A stretch of 64,000 nucleotides of DNA from Herbaspirillum sp. SJZ107 (lineage in GTDB: Bacteria; Pseudomonadota; Gammaproteobacteria; Burkholderiales; Burkholderiaceae_D), in the NCBI RefSeq assembly GCF_006715485.1, contig NZ_VFNH01000003.1, forward strand, positions 620,001 to 684,000, given 5' to 3'. Below the pieces are notes generated by a model that made no database searches, had not been told where the DNA came from, and was given only the letters and a program-made list of their open reading frames with translations. The translations under genes were made by a program, and so were the position numbers. Positions 42,256 to 51,369 of the stretch are shown here, piece after piece; the first letter of the stretch is position 1, and each line of letters starts with the position of its first letter.

Positions 42256-43470
42256 ATGTCCTTGTCCCCTTCTGCCGCGCCGGCCGCGCAGCCCCTGCCC
42301 GCCCGGCCGCATGTGCCGCTGGTACCGGTGCTGTCGGGCGCTTCGTTCCGTCCTGCGCGCGGACAGCGTCTGGGTTCCGTGCTGGACGCAGCGCACGTGC
42401 GCCTGGTGACCAGCGGCCGCATCGCCCTGGCGCTGGCGCTGCGCGAACTCGGCGTGGGCGCGGGCGACAGCGTGCTGCTGCCGGCCTACCACAGCCTGTC
42501 GATGGTGCCGCCGGTACTGTGGCTGCAAGCCACGCCGATTTTCTATCGGGTCGATGGCGACGCGCGCGCCGACCTGGACGACATCGCGGCCCTGTGCGGC
42601 CCCGGCGTCAAGGCCCTAGTAGCCACCCATTATTTCGGCTTCCCGCAAGACCTGGCGGCGCTGCGCGCCTTGTGCGACGCGCGCGGCATCGCCCTGATTG
42701 AGGATTGCGCCCACGCCTTCTTCGGCGAATACGCCGGCCGTCCGCTCGGCAGCCATGGCGATTATGCGATCGCCAGCAGCATGAAATTCTTCCCGATGTA
42801 CGAAGGCGGGGCGCTGGTGTCGGCGCGCCACGCCCTGGACCGTGTCGTGCTGCGTTCGGCCGGCAAGGGCTTCGAAGCCAAGGTGGTCCTGAATACGCTC
42901 GAGCACAGCTTCCGCTACGGCCGCCTGCCGGCCCTCAAGGCCCTGCTCGCGCTGCCGATGCGCGCCAAGGACCTGCTGTGGCGCCGCATCAAGTCCAGCC
43001 GCCCCGTGGCGGCGGCGGGTGGGCTGGCGCCTGGTTCCTCGGACAGCGATTTCAGCTTCGATACGCGCTGGCTCGACAAGCGTTCCTCGCTGTTCGCACG
43101 CCTGCTGCTCCGGCGCGTGTCGGCCGGACGCATCGTGGCCCTGCGCCGCCGCCACTACCAGCGCCTGCAGGCGGCACTGGCCAAGCTGCCGGGCTGCCGC
43201 CCGCTGCATGCGGCGCTGCCGGACGGCGTCTGCCCCTGGCTGTTCCCGCTGGTCGTCGATGATGCCGAAACGGCTTTCGCGCGCATCCGACAACGCGGGT
43301 TGCCGGTCGTGCGCTTCGCCGACACGCTGTGGCCGGGCGTGGACGCAGCGCGCTGCCCCGACAGTGTGCACCTGTCGCGCCACGTGCTGGCCTTCCCCTG
43401 CCACCAGGAGCTGAGCGCACAGGAACTCGACTGGTTGTGCACCTGCCTAGCCGAGGTGCTGGCGCCATGA
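42256..43470 (+). CDS. DegT/DnrJ/EryC1-type aminotransferase-like protein
   Basis: A 404-residue fold-type I PLP protein. TSGRIALALAL, LLPAYHSLSMV, EDCAHAFFGEYAGRPLGSHGDYAIASSMKFFPMYEGG contain the expected cofactor-binding residues, with the Schiff-base lysine in SSMKFF. The family makes amino sugars by transamination of keto-sugar nucleotides. The C-terminal part is more divergent than usual, so an altered activity is possible. Stop and next start overlap (ATGA). Confidence 0.8.
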   Translation: MSLSPSAAPAAQPLPARPHVPLVPVLSGASFRPARGQRLGSVLDAAHVRLVTSGRIALALALRELGVGAGDSVLLPAYHSLSMVPPVLWLQATPIFYRVDGDARADLDDIAALCGPGVKALVATHYFGFPQDLAALRALCDARGIALIEDCAHAFFGEYAGRPLGSHGDYAIASSMKFFPMYEGGALVSARHALDRVVLRSAGKGFEAKVVLNTLEHSFRYGRLPALKALLALPMRAKDLLWRRIKSSRPVAAAGGLAPGSSDSDFSFDTRWLDKRSSLFARLLLRRVSAGRIVALRRRHYQRLQAALAKLPGCRPLHAALPDGVCPWLFPLVVDDAETAFARIRQRGLPVVRFADTLWPGVDAARCPDSVHLSRHVLAFPCHQELSAQELDWLCTCLAEVLAP

Positions 43471-44501
43471 AATGGACCTTCCTGCCGGCTGCCGGTTTCT
43501 CCACGATCTCTCCGCAATGGGATGCCTTGCGTGCGCTTGGACCGGCGGCGCCGATGCTGGCCGCCGATTTCGTCGCCGCCCTGCTGGCCGCCTTCGGCAC
43601 CGGGCGGGAACGCATCGCCCTGTGCCGTGACGGCGAGGCATTGCTGGCCGCGGCGCTGCTGGTGCCGCAAGGCCGCGCCAGCTGGGCCACCTTCCAGCCG
43701 GCCCAGGCGCCGGTCGGCTGCTGGCTGCAGCGTCCGGACAGCGATCCGCAAGCGCTGCTGGCAAGCCTGGTGCGCGCACTGCCCGGGTGTGCGCTGCTGG
43801 TCGGCCTGAGCCAGTGCGATCCCTTCCTGCTGGGCCGGCCGGCCAATGGCCCCGGCATGCAGACCGCCGACTACATCGATACCGCGCGCATCGTGGTCGA
43901 TGGCACTTTCGATGCGTGGTGGGAAGGCCGCGGCAAGAATCTGCGCGCCAATCTCAAGAAGCAGCGCAACCGCCTCGCCGCGGCGGGCGTCGCCACCCGG
44001 CTCGATACCTGGCGCGCACCGCACCAGGTGGCGCAAGCCATTGCCGACTATGGCCGCCTGGAGAGCACCGGCTGGAAAGGACGTGCCGGCACTGCAGTCG
44101 CCGCCGACAACGACCAGGGCCGCTTTTACCGGCATATGCTGGAAGCATTCTGCGCCCGCGGCCAGGCGAGCATCTACCGCTATTTCTTCGGCGACCAGCT
44201 GGTCGCGATGGACCTGTGCATCGAGGATGGCGATTGCATCGTGATCCTCAAGACCACCTATGACGAGAGCATACCGAAGCATTATTCACCGGCCCTGCTG
44301 ATGCGCGAGGAAGCCTGCCGCCGCGTGTTCGAGGAAGGACGGCGGCGCCGTATCGAGTTCTACGGCAAGGTCATGGAATGGCATACGCGCTGGACCGAGG
44401 ACGTTCGTACGCTGTATCACCTGAACTGTTACCGTTGGCCCCTGCTGCTGCGCCTGCATGCGCGATTGCAGCAGGCACCGGTATCCACGGCAGCCGATTG
44501 A
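43467..44501 (+). CDS. GNAT/FemAB-like N-acyltransferase
   Basis: A 344-residue protein with a FemAB-like C-terminal half (GKNLRANLKKQRNRLAAAG, YRYFFGDQLVAMDLCIEDGD and ILKTTYDESIPKHYSPALLMREEA), the arrangement seen in CelD/BcsL-type acetyltransferases of polysaccharide loci. It may acylate the amino sugar made by its coupled neighbour. It precedes the 840-base gap. Confidence 0.75.
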   Translation: MKWTFLPAAGFSTISPQWDALRALGPAAPMLAADFVAALLAAFGTGRERIALCRDGEALLAAALLVPQGRASWATFQPAQAPVGCWLQRPDSDPQALLASLVRALPGCALLVGLSQCDPFLLGRPANGPGMQTADYIDTARIVVDGTFDAWWEGRGKNLRANLKKQRNRLAAAGVATRLDTWRAPHQVAQAIADYGRLESTGWKGRAGTAVAADNDQGRFYRHMLEAFCARGQASIYRYFFGDQLVAMDLCIEDGDCIVILKTTYDESIPKHYSPALLMREEACRRVFEEGRRRRIEFYGKVMEWHTRWTEDVRTLYHLNCYRWPLLLRLHARLQQAPVSTAAD

Positions 44502-45341
44502 TCATTTCCCTTTATGGGATGTCGATATCGGCCCGGCAATATCGTCAGGTCGCATACAGCGTGCAATGCAAGCAGCGGCAATAGCACGGCAGTCTGCAAT
44601 TCGCGTCGAGCAATGGATCACCTTTCTTTTAAAGTGTCTTGATAGAGAATGGATCTACGCTAGATATTGATAGACAGTAATTTCGCCGTCGCTTATTTGA
44701 ACATCAAAATTATTTTGGTGTTATCGAATGACGTGATTCCTTGGTGAGCGACTCTCCTGATATTTACGACACAGTTGCAATTAAGCATCGGTTGTAAGCA
44801 TCGCGTATCACTACCGCTTACTCTTTCCTATTGGCATGCTTTCAAGGTGAACGGACGCCATGTCCGCTCTTCCCCGATAGCGCTGCCGGTTTCAGGCTAA
44901 AAAAAAGAATGGATTGCTAAGTATCCATTCCTTTCTTTTATCAACCACTTCATAATGCGCTTCTTTTTATTGAACATAGACAAAAAAGTTGTCACTCCAT
45001 AACGCTTAATGCTTAATTAAAATAACAAGATATTTTTAAAATTATAACAGTTGTGATTATTTATGAAAGTATCGTGAAAATATAGAAATTTTTATGCTGT
45101 TTTGGCATAGCACACCGGTCAATATTTTTCATTTGATTCTTAAGCTCAAATAAACTTTCGGTATCAAAAGTGATATTTTTTGTTGTTTTTGTGTGGAATC
45201 TCGGCATTTTTGTCCTAAAACAGAACACTAACTTTATTGACTGGAGTAAAGTTTGATTCTCTCGTGAAATTTCTTACGGCAAATAAATGACCGTGAGACA
45301 CGGAACAGAATTCTTATTTACCCATTCCATTCCTCCAGATC
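44502..45341. other. 840-base AT-rich intergenic region
   Basis: This stretch is far AT-richer than the rest of the window, especially 44900-45300, with many A/T runs. No ORF has a ribosome site and supporting homology. One hairpin terminator is visible (44907-44940). No sigma-54 consensus was found. The composition fits an H-NS/MvaT-type silenced region, a long 5' leader with multiple promoters, or a remnant of replaced DNA. A small RNA is possible but cannot be shown from sequence alone. Confidence 0.6.
44907..44940. terminator. Intrinsic terminator within the AT-rich gap
   Basis: GAATGGAT (44907-44914) pairs with ATCCATTC (44923-44930) around an eight-base loop, followed by CTTTCTTTT and preceded by A8, so it can work on both strands. 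It lies about 400 bases beyond the stop at 44501, so it may end a transcript other than that gene, for example an unannotated RNA. Confidence 0.7.
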
Positions 45342-47615
45342 ATGCGCTCGACTACCCATACTCCTACCTTGCGTTTTATTGCTGTCTTATCAGTAGCCGC
45401 TCTGCTGGTTGCCTGTGGCGGCGGCGGCGCATCCGGTGCATCCACCGACAGCGCGGTCTCGCTGGCAACGGTCAGCAGCGGTCATGCCCTGACCCCGATC
45501 GGTACCACCCCGACCACGCCTGTCGTCACCCCGCCGGTTGTGACGACGCCGACCGTCATCGGCACCCCGTTGACCGACGTGCGCCTGGAGAGCACCGGCA
45601 GTGCCCAGACCAACATGCCATTCACGTTCGGTCAGGTGTTTACCCCGGGTGCCCTGAGCGTAACCGATGGCGTCGCTGCCAAGCTGGCCGATGGCACCGT
45701 GCTGCCGCTGCAGATCAACGTCAAGGCGACGCATGCCGACGGCTCGGTGCGTCATGCCATCATCTCCGGCGTGCTGCCTTCGCTTGCTGCCGGCCAGACC
45801 CAGACCCTGAACCTGGTCAAGTCGACCCCCTCTGCCACGGCCACGGTGACGCTGCAAGGCCTGCTCAGCGCCGGCCTGACCGGCAAGACGACGATCTCGC
45901 TCAACGGCGTGAAATACAGTGCAACGCTGGCCGATGCCGTGGCGCAGTCGACGCCGATCGCCTGGCTGTCGGGTACGGTCGCCAACGAATGGATCGTCAG
46001 CGCGCCGCTGAAGGATGCGAACGGCAATGCCCACCCGCAACTGACCGCGCGCTTCGACGTGCGCTGGTATTCGGGCTTGAACAAGCAGGCACGCGTCGAG
46101 TTCGTGGTCGAAAACAACAAAACCTGGGTGCCCGGCATCAAAGTCAATTATGACGTCAACCTCGAACTGAACGGTCAGTCGGTGTACAGCAAGACCGGCA
46201 TGGACCACTATCACCACTCGCGCTGGCACCAGTATGCCTGGTGGGATGCCTCGCGCCAGCCGGCGGTGAACGTGAAACTCAATACGGCTTATCTGATCGC
46301 CACCAAGGCGGTTCCCAACTACGACACCAGCTTCGCCCCTGGCGAAGGCGAGCTGAGCTCGATGGCCCAGAGCATCAACGGCGGCAATACCGGTCCGATG
46401 ACCATCGGTCCCGTGACCGCCTACATGCCGACCACCGGCGGACGCAACGATATCGGCTCACTGCCTTCCTGGTCGGTGATGTGGCTGCTGTCGATGGACC
46501 AGCGCGCCTGGAAAGTGATGATGGCCGCGGCCGATGGCGCGGGCAGCTGGTCGATCCACTATCGCGATGAAAAGACGGGGCGCCCGGTTCGTACCGACAA
46601 CGATACGAACAAGAACATCACGACCCACTTCAATCTGCGCGACAGGGGGCCGCTGCCGGTGCCGCGCTACGTGAACGACGACCTGGGCCATTCATGGACG
46701 CCGTACACGGACGATACCGCCCACCAGCCGTCGCTGGATTACCTGCCTTACCTGGTCACGGGTGACTATTACTACCTGGAAGAACTGCAGTTCTGGGCAG
46801 CTTCCAATCCGCTCGGCACCGACCCGAACAATTCGGGTAACGGCAGGGGCCTGGTGCGCTGGCTGCAGGTACGTGGCCAGGCATGGTCGCTGCGCACCCT
46901 GGGTCAGGTGGCCTATATCACGCCTGACGCCGATCCGATGAAGGATTATTTCGTCCAGCAGCTGGGCAATAACCTGGACTTCTACAAGCAGACCTATGTC
47001 GTCGGCCAGCCGAACAAACTGGGTGCCTACGACGGCTCGGGTGAAGGCGCGTTCAACGATGCCGACAATTTCGGTGCCTGGCAGGATGACTTCCTGACCT
47101 GGAGCTTCGGTTACCTGAGCGAACTCGGCTTCAACAAGGCCGATCCGATCGTGCAATGGAAAGCGAAATACCCCGTGGGCCGCATGACGGCGCCGGGCTT
47201 CTGCTGGGTCGGCGCCTCGGCGTACATCCTGAACATCCGTCCTAGCCGCTCGGCGCCGCTGTATGACAGCTTTGCCGGTGTGTATGCGGCCACCTTCGGC
47301 GGCGACATGATGTTCAATGACGACATGCGTGTGGTATCGACCAGCCGAAATGGCAAGAAGTTCGTCGACATGACTTGCGGCAGCAATGAACAGGCGGACT
47401 TCCTCGGCTCGATCAACGGCTATGAATGGCAGGTCGGCCGCATGATGGGTTATGCCGACGGTGCAATGGGTTACCCGGCCAACATGCAACCGGCACTTGC
47501 GGTCGCCGCCCAGATGGGTGGCGCCGATGCCAAGAAGGCGTGGACGATCTTCACGAACCGCACCGCCAAGCCGAACTACCGTTCGGCACCGCAGTGGGCC
47601 ATCCTGCCGCGCTGA
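45342..47615 (+). CDS. Large lipoprotein resembling polysaccharide lyases/hydrolases
   Basis: A 757-residue lipoprotein: the signal peptide ends LLVAC (Cys25), followed by a Gly/Ser/Thr/Pro-rich linker to about residue 75. A beta-rich domain follows (HADGSVRHAIISGVLPSL resembles the RIFT-barrel domain of PcRGLX/YetA-type polysaccharide-degrading proteins). The C-terminal half is Trp/Tyr-rich and helical (VRWLQVRGQAWSLRTLGQVAYITP, FGAWQDDFLTWSFGYLSELGF), as in alpha/alpha-barrel glycan-active enzymes. I infer an outer-membrane- or periplasm-anchored glycan-degrading or -modifying enzyme; no catalytic residues can be named with certainty. Confidence 0.65.
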   Translation: MRSTTHTPTLRFIAVLSVAALLVACGGGGASGASTDSAVSLATVSSGHALTPIGTTPTTPVVTPPVVTTPTVIGTPLTDVRLESTGSAQTNMPFTFGQVFTPGALSVTDGVAAKLADGTVLPLQINVKATHADGSVRHAIISGVLPSLAAGQTQTLNLVKSTPSATATVTLQGLLSAGLTGKTTISLNGVKYSATLADAVAQSTPIAWLSGTVANEWIVSAPLKDANGNAHPQLTARFDVRWYSGLNKQARVEFVVENNKTWVPGIKVNYDVNLELNGQSVYSKTGMDHYHHSRWHQYAWWDASRQPAVNVKLNTAYLIATKAVPNYDTSFAPGEGELSSMAQSINGGNTGPMTIGPVTAYMPTTGGRNDIGSLPSWSVMWLLSMDQRAWKVMMAAADGAGSWSIHYRDEKTGRPVRTDNDTNKNITTHFNLRDRGPLPVPRYVNDDLGHSWTPYTDDTAHQPSLDYLPYLVTGDYYYLEELQFWAASNPLGTDPNNSGNGRGLVRWLQVRGQAWSLRTLGQVAYITPDADPMKDYFVQQLGNNLDFYKQTYVVGQPNKLGAYDGSGEGAFNDADNFGAWQDDFLTWSFGYLSELGFNKADPIVQWKAKYPVGRMTAPGFCWVGASAYILNIRPSRSAPLYDSFAGVYAATFGGDMMFNDDMRVVSTSRNGKKFVDMTCGSNEQADFLGSINGYEWQVGRMMGYADGAMGYPANMQPALAVAAQMGGADAKKAWTIFTNRTAKPNYRSAPQWAILPR

Positions 47616-47660
47616 ACCTCGGCATCGCATAATCCCCAGCCCGCCCCGGGCTGAACCGAG

Positions 47661-47691
47661 CCGGACTTCCTTGACAGGGAGTCCGGTTTTT
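47661..47691 (+). terminator. Intrinsic terminator after the large lipoprotein gene
   Basis: CCGGACTTCC (47661-47670) pairs with GGGAGTCCGG (47677-47686) with one G-T wobble and a six-base loop, directly followed by five T. It is 45 bases after the stop. Confidence 0.9.
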
Positions 47692-47758
47692 CTTTGGCGC
47701 TACATTGTTGGCAAGAATTTAATAGAAAAAACCCGCAAGCTCACGTGTGCGTGCCGCG

Positions 47759-47787
47759 TTGCAGCATATAATGTAATGCGATATAGC
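47759..47787 (+). promoter_or_regulatory. Candidate sigma-70 promoter
   Basis: TTGCAG (47759-47764), 17-base spacer, TATAGC (47782-47787); an alternative -10, TATAAT, lies at 47767-47772. It is 42 bases before the ATG at 47830 and after a terminator, so it probably starts the next transcription unit. Confidence 0.5.
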
Positions 47788-47829
47788 AAGGAACTTGCAC
47801 TTTAGCAGGTCATATGGGAGTTAGTAAGG

Positions 47830-48753
47830 ATGTCTTTATTCAACAAGGCCATGGGGCGTGCCAAGCGTGATTATTGGCGCTGGAAGTACCACAGGGTTGC
47901 CCGGCAAATCCTGGGAACCCGCCCTCTCGAACCGGGCGTGCTGCCGTTTACCCTGTTATCGATGGTGCACCAGCGCGACGTCTCGTCGTACCTGGTTGCC
48001 GTCAAGTCCTTCGCGCATTTCCTCAATCCGGCCAAGATCGTCGTGGTTTGCGATCCATCGATCGACCATGCCGACCGCGCCGTCCTGAAACGCCACCTGC
48101 CCCATGTCGAACTGCGCGAAGCCCACGAATTCGTGCATCCGGATATCCCGCGCGGCGGTACCTGGGAACGCCTGTTCGCGATTGCCCACTACGTCGAGGA
48201 TAGCTACGTGGTGCAGCTGGACGCTGACACCTTGACCGTGCGACCGGTGCCGGAAGTGCTGGACGCGGTCCGCAACGGCACCGGTTTCGTGCTCGGCGAG
48301 ATGCCGGATACGCCGATCCGCTCGCTGCAGGCGACCCGCGAGAATGCCTTGCCCTGGCTGGCGCCGTGGGCGCACGTCCAAGCGATCGCCGAAACCGAGA
48401 TGGTCAACGTCGGCTTGCCGCAGGATGCCCGCTACATTCGCGGCTGCTCGGGCTTCACCGGCTTCCCGCGCTCGTCCACGATGCGCGACACCATGACCGA
48501 TTATTCGCGCCGCATGGGCGCCAAGCTCGGCGACAACTGGAAGCGCTGGGGCACCGAGCAAGTCACCTCGAACTACCTGGTCAGCAACATGCCAGGCGTC
48601 CAGCCTCTGCCTTTCCCCAAGTACGGCACCCCGGATTGCGCGACGGCGGACACCGCGTTCTACCATTTCATCGGGTCGATGCGCTTCATCAATAACAAAT
48701 ACGAGGCTGCCTCCCGGCACGCCATCCGCCTGATTAACAGTGCGCCAGCGTAA
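47830..48753 (+). CDS. Putative GT-A type glycosyltransferase
   Basis: A 307-residue protein with the GT-A features SYVVQLDADTLTV (DxD) and a C-terminal FYHFIGSMRF segment. There is no signal peptide or membrane helix. The family is not one I can name; the DxD and its place between an EPS enzyme and the flippase make a sugar-transferring role likely. ATG 47830 has GGAG/AAGG nearby upstream. Confidence 0.65.
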   Translation: MSLFNKAMGRAKRDYWRWKYHRVARQILGTRPLEPGVLPFTLLSMVHQRDVSSYLVAVKSFAHFLNPAKIVVVCDPSIDHADRAVLKRHLPHVELREAHEFVHPDIPRGGTWERLFAIAHYVEDSYVVQLDADTLTVRPVPEVLDAVRNGTGFVLGEMPDTPIRSLQATRENALPWLAPWAHVQAIAETEMVNVGLPQDARYIRGCSGFTGFPRSSTMRDTMTDYSRRMGAKLGDNWKRWGTEQVTSNYLVSNMPGVQPLPFPKYGTPDCATADTAFYHFIGSMRFINNKYEAASRHAIRLINSAPA

Positions 48754-48790
48754 ATCGTTGCCGTTCTCTCTATAGTGCGCAGTTGTTTTT

Positions 48791-50251
48791 ATGGCAGATC
48801 TCCGTCGCTCGCTGGTCATTAATTTCTTCTCGACGTCGGGGGCAGCAATGCTCCAGTTCATCGTCAGCATCATCCTGGCCCGCATCCTCAGCCCCAGCGA
48901 GATCGGTATTTATTCGATGACGGCGGTGGTCGTCAATCTGGGCCACGTATTCCGCGATTTCGGCGTCACCAACTACATCCAGCGCGAAAAAGAGCTGACG
49001 CCGGACAAGCTGCGCTCGGTTACCGGCGTCGTGTTCACTACCTCCTGGATCATCGCCACGGTCCTGCTGCTGGCCAGCGGCTGGATCGGTGAATGGTTCC
49101 GGGAACCGAAGCTGGTGCCAGTGATGCGTGTGTTGGCCGTCGGCTTCTTCTTCATTCCCTTCGGGTCGATCACCAACTCGCTGCTGGCCCGTAATTTCGA
49201 AGCCAAGAAGGAAGCCGTACTGTGGGCAATCGGTACCGGCAGCTTCTGCATCAGCTGTATCACCCTGGCCAAGCTCGGCTTCGGCAGCATGGCGCTGGCG
49301 TATGCCAACTTGATCAACATCATCGCCTGCGGCATCGGCTGCGCTTTCATGCGGCCCAAGGATTTGCCGTGGCTGCCTTCGTTCAAGCACTGGCGCGAGG
49401 TCGCTCACTTCGGCGTGGGCTCGCTGCTGTCGAGCTGCGCCGGCTCTCTGAACAATGCCGTTCCCGACCTGCTGCTGGGCAAGCTCGGCAGCCCGCGCCT
49501 GGTCGGCCTGCTCAGCCGCGCGAATTCGACCGTGGCGATCTTCACCTACATCGCCGGTTCTACCGTCAACTACGGCGCCGTAGCCTACCTGGCCCAGACT
49601 TACCACCGCGGCGAGTCCCTGGCACCAACGCTGTCGCGCGCCACCGCCCTGCTGACCGGCGTGGGCTGGGCCGCCCTGCTGCTGACTGCCATTCTTGGGC
49701 ACGACATCGTGCTGGCGCTGTACGGACCGAGCTGGCTCGAGGCCGTACCCGCGATCCCGGCCCTGACCCTGGCTGCCGCGGTCGGCATGATGTACCACTA
49801 CGTGCCGATGGCGGTGACCGCGATCGGCCGGCCCTACCTGAGCACGGTGCCGATCATGGTGTCGGTGCTGACCCGCATCGGCTTTGGCGTGCTGCTGTTC
49901 AACGGCAGCCTGGTCCACTTTGCCTGGGCGCTGTGCATCGCGACCATCGTCACCGCACCCGTCATTGGCCTCCAGCAGAGCCGCCATCTCGGCTACCCGA
50001 CTGGCGTCATGGTGCGCGCACTGACGCCGAGCGCACTGGTCGCCCTCGGCACCGGCGCGGCCGGCTACCTGCTGCAACTGGCGCTGCCGTCCTCGCTGCC
50101 GGCACTGGCGCGCCTGCTGATCATGCTGGTGCCGCTGGCCGCCGTCTGGTACCTGCTGCTGCGCGTCACGCGCCACGTGCTGCTCGAGGAAATACACCGC
50201 TTGGCGGCGCCGATCGGGATCAGGCTCGGACTGCTGCGCCCGAATGTATAA
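48791..50251 (+). CDS. Wzx-type polysaccharide flippase
   Basis: A 486-residue membrane protein with about 12-14 helices starting LVINFFSTSGAAMLQFIVSIILARILSPSEIGIYSM, the typical entry of the PST/Wzx (MATE-like) exporters. It flips lipid-linked repeat units from cytoplasm to periplasm, where the ligase-like/polymerase protein (37021) can use them. It overlaps nothing; 30 bases follow before the carrier protein gene. Confidence 0.85.
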   Translation: MADLRRSLVINFFSTSGAAMLQFIVSIILARILSPSEIGIYSMTAVVVNLGHVFRDFGVTNYIQREKELTPDKLRSVTGVVFTTSWIIATVLLLASGWIGEWFREPKLVPVMRVLAVGFFFIPFGSITNSLLARNFEAKKEAVLWAIGTGSFCISCITLAKLGFGSMALAYANLINIIACGIGCAFMRPKDLPWLPSFKHWREVAHFGVGSLLSSCAGSLNNAVPDLLLGKLGSPRLVGLLSRANSTVAIFTYIAGSTVNYGAVAYLAQTYHRGESLAPTLSRATALLTGVGWAALLLTAILGHDIVLALYGPSWLEAVPAIPALTLAAAVGMMYHYVPMAVTAIGRPYLSTVPIMVSVLTRIGFGVLLFNGSLVHFAWALCIATIVTAPVIGLQQSRHLGYPTGVMVRALTPSALVALGTGAAGYLLQLALPSSLPALARLLIMLVPLAAVWYLLLRVTRHVLLEEIHRLAAPIGIRLGLLRPNV

Positions 50252-50281
50252 TCGCCTCCTGACCGGAATGACGAATAGATT

Positions 50282-50530
50282 ATGTACCTCAACCAAGTTA
50301 AGACGATCCTGATTGACGTGCTGGGCTTGGGCGAAGCAGGCAGCCGCTTGGATGCCGACTCGCCTTTGCTGGGCAGTCTTCCCGAACTCGATTCGATGGC
50401 AGTGGTCAGCCTGATCGCCGCGCTCGAAGAACAGTTCGACATCGCGATCGACGATGACGAGATCAGCGCCAGCACCTTCGAAACCTTGGGGAGCCTGGCC
50501 GCGTTCGTCGCACATAAACGCGGCGAATGA
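50282..50530 (+). CDS. Acyl carrier protein, exosortase A system-associated
   Basis: An 82-residue acidic helical carrier protein with the phosphopantetheine site ELDSMAV (Ser38). It resembles the carrier proteins of exosortase A loci rather than the fatty-acid AcpP (whose site is DSL). Likely loaded by the acyl-CoA ligase at 40550. Its stop overlaps the next start (ATGA). Confidence 0.88.
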   Translation: MYLNQVKTILIDVLGLGEAGSRLDADSPLLGSLPELDSMAVVSLIAALEEQFDIAIDDDEISASTFETLGSLAAFVAHKRGE

Positions 50531-51369
50531 GCGCCGTGCCGAGCCAACCGGCCGAGCCTTTCTTTCTGGAAAGTGCCCCCGGCCGACGGTTCTGCCTGTT
50601 CCACCCGCCCGTGGGCGTCTGCCGCGGCGCGGTCCTGTATGTTCACCCGTTTGCCGAGGAAATGAACCGTTCGCGCCGGATGGCAGCGCTGCAGGCGCGC
50701 GCCCTGGCGGCCTGCGGCTATGGCGTTCTGCAGCTCGACCTGTACGGCTGCGGCGACAGCAGCGGCGACTTCGGCGATGCCCGCTGGACGATCTGGAAAT
50801 CGGACCTGGCGGCCGGCGCGGCCTGGCTGCAGCGGCGGCTCGCGCGCCCTCTCACCTTGTGGGGACTGCGTCTGGGCGCCCTGCTTGCGCTTGATTATGC
50901 GCGCGAGGCTCCTGAAACACCGCATTCGCTGATCCTGTGGCAACCGGTGCTGAACGGTGCCAGCTACCTGACGCAGTTCCTGCGCCTGCGCGTCGCCGGC
51001 GCCATGTTCGACGAGGGGGCGCAGACCAGCACCAGTATGCTGCGCCAGGCCCTGCAAAACGGCGCAACCCTGGAAATCGCCGGCTACGACCTGGCGTCCG
51101 AGCTGGCCATGGCCATCGATACGCTGCCGCCAGCGGACAGCCTGGCACCCGCCTGCCGGGTGGACTGGTTCGAAGCGCTGGCGACGCCCGATGCCGCCCT
51201 GGGGGCTGGCACTACCCGCGTCAGCACCGAATGGCAGCGCCGCGGCGTCGACCTGCACCTGCATGCGCTGGCCTGCCCATCGTTCTGGATTACCCCCGAG
51301 ATCACGGAGTCGGAAGCCTGGCTGCAGGCGACCGTGGCGGTCCTGCAGGAGAGCGCCGATGTCGATTGA
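50527..51369 (+). CDS. Alpha/beta-hydrolase-fold protein 2, exosortase A system-associated
   Basis: A 280-residue alpha/beta-hydrolase-fold protein (LYVHPFAEEMNRSRRM, LQLDLYGCGDSSGDF). At the nucleophile elbow it has LWGLRLGALLAL, so Arg115 replaces the expected serine; this matches the family pattern as I remember it. It therefore probably does not hydrolyse by the classical triad. It is coupled to the carrier protein upstream and overlaps hydrolase 1 by 11 bases. Confidence 0.85.
   Translation: MSAVPSQPAEPFFLESAPGRRFCLFHPPVGVCRGAVLYVHPFAEEMNRSRRMAALQARALAACGYGVLQLDLYGCGDSSGDFGDARWTIWKSDLAAGAAWLQRRLARPLTLWGLRLGALLALDYAREAPETPHSLILWQPVLNGASYLTQFLRLRVAGAMFDEGAQTSTSMLRQALQNGATLEIAGYDLASELAMAIDTLPPADSLAPACRVDWFEALATPDAALGAGTTRVSTEWQRRGVDLHLHALACPSFWITPEITESEAWLQATVAVLQESADVD

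Noticed and set aside
45102..45116. TTGGCATAGCACACC, resembling a sigma-54 -24 element
   Set aside because: No TTGC at the -12 position; the match is limited to TGGCA and is expected by chance.
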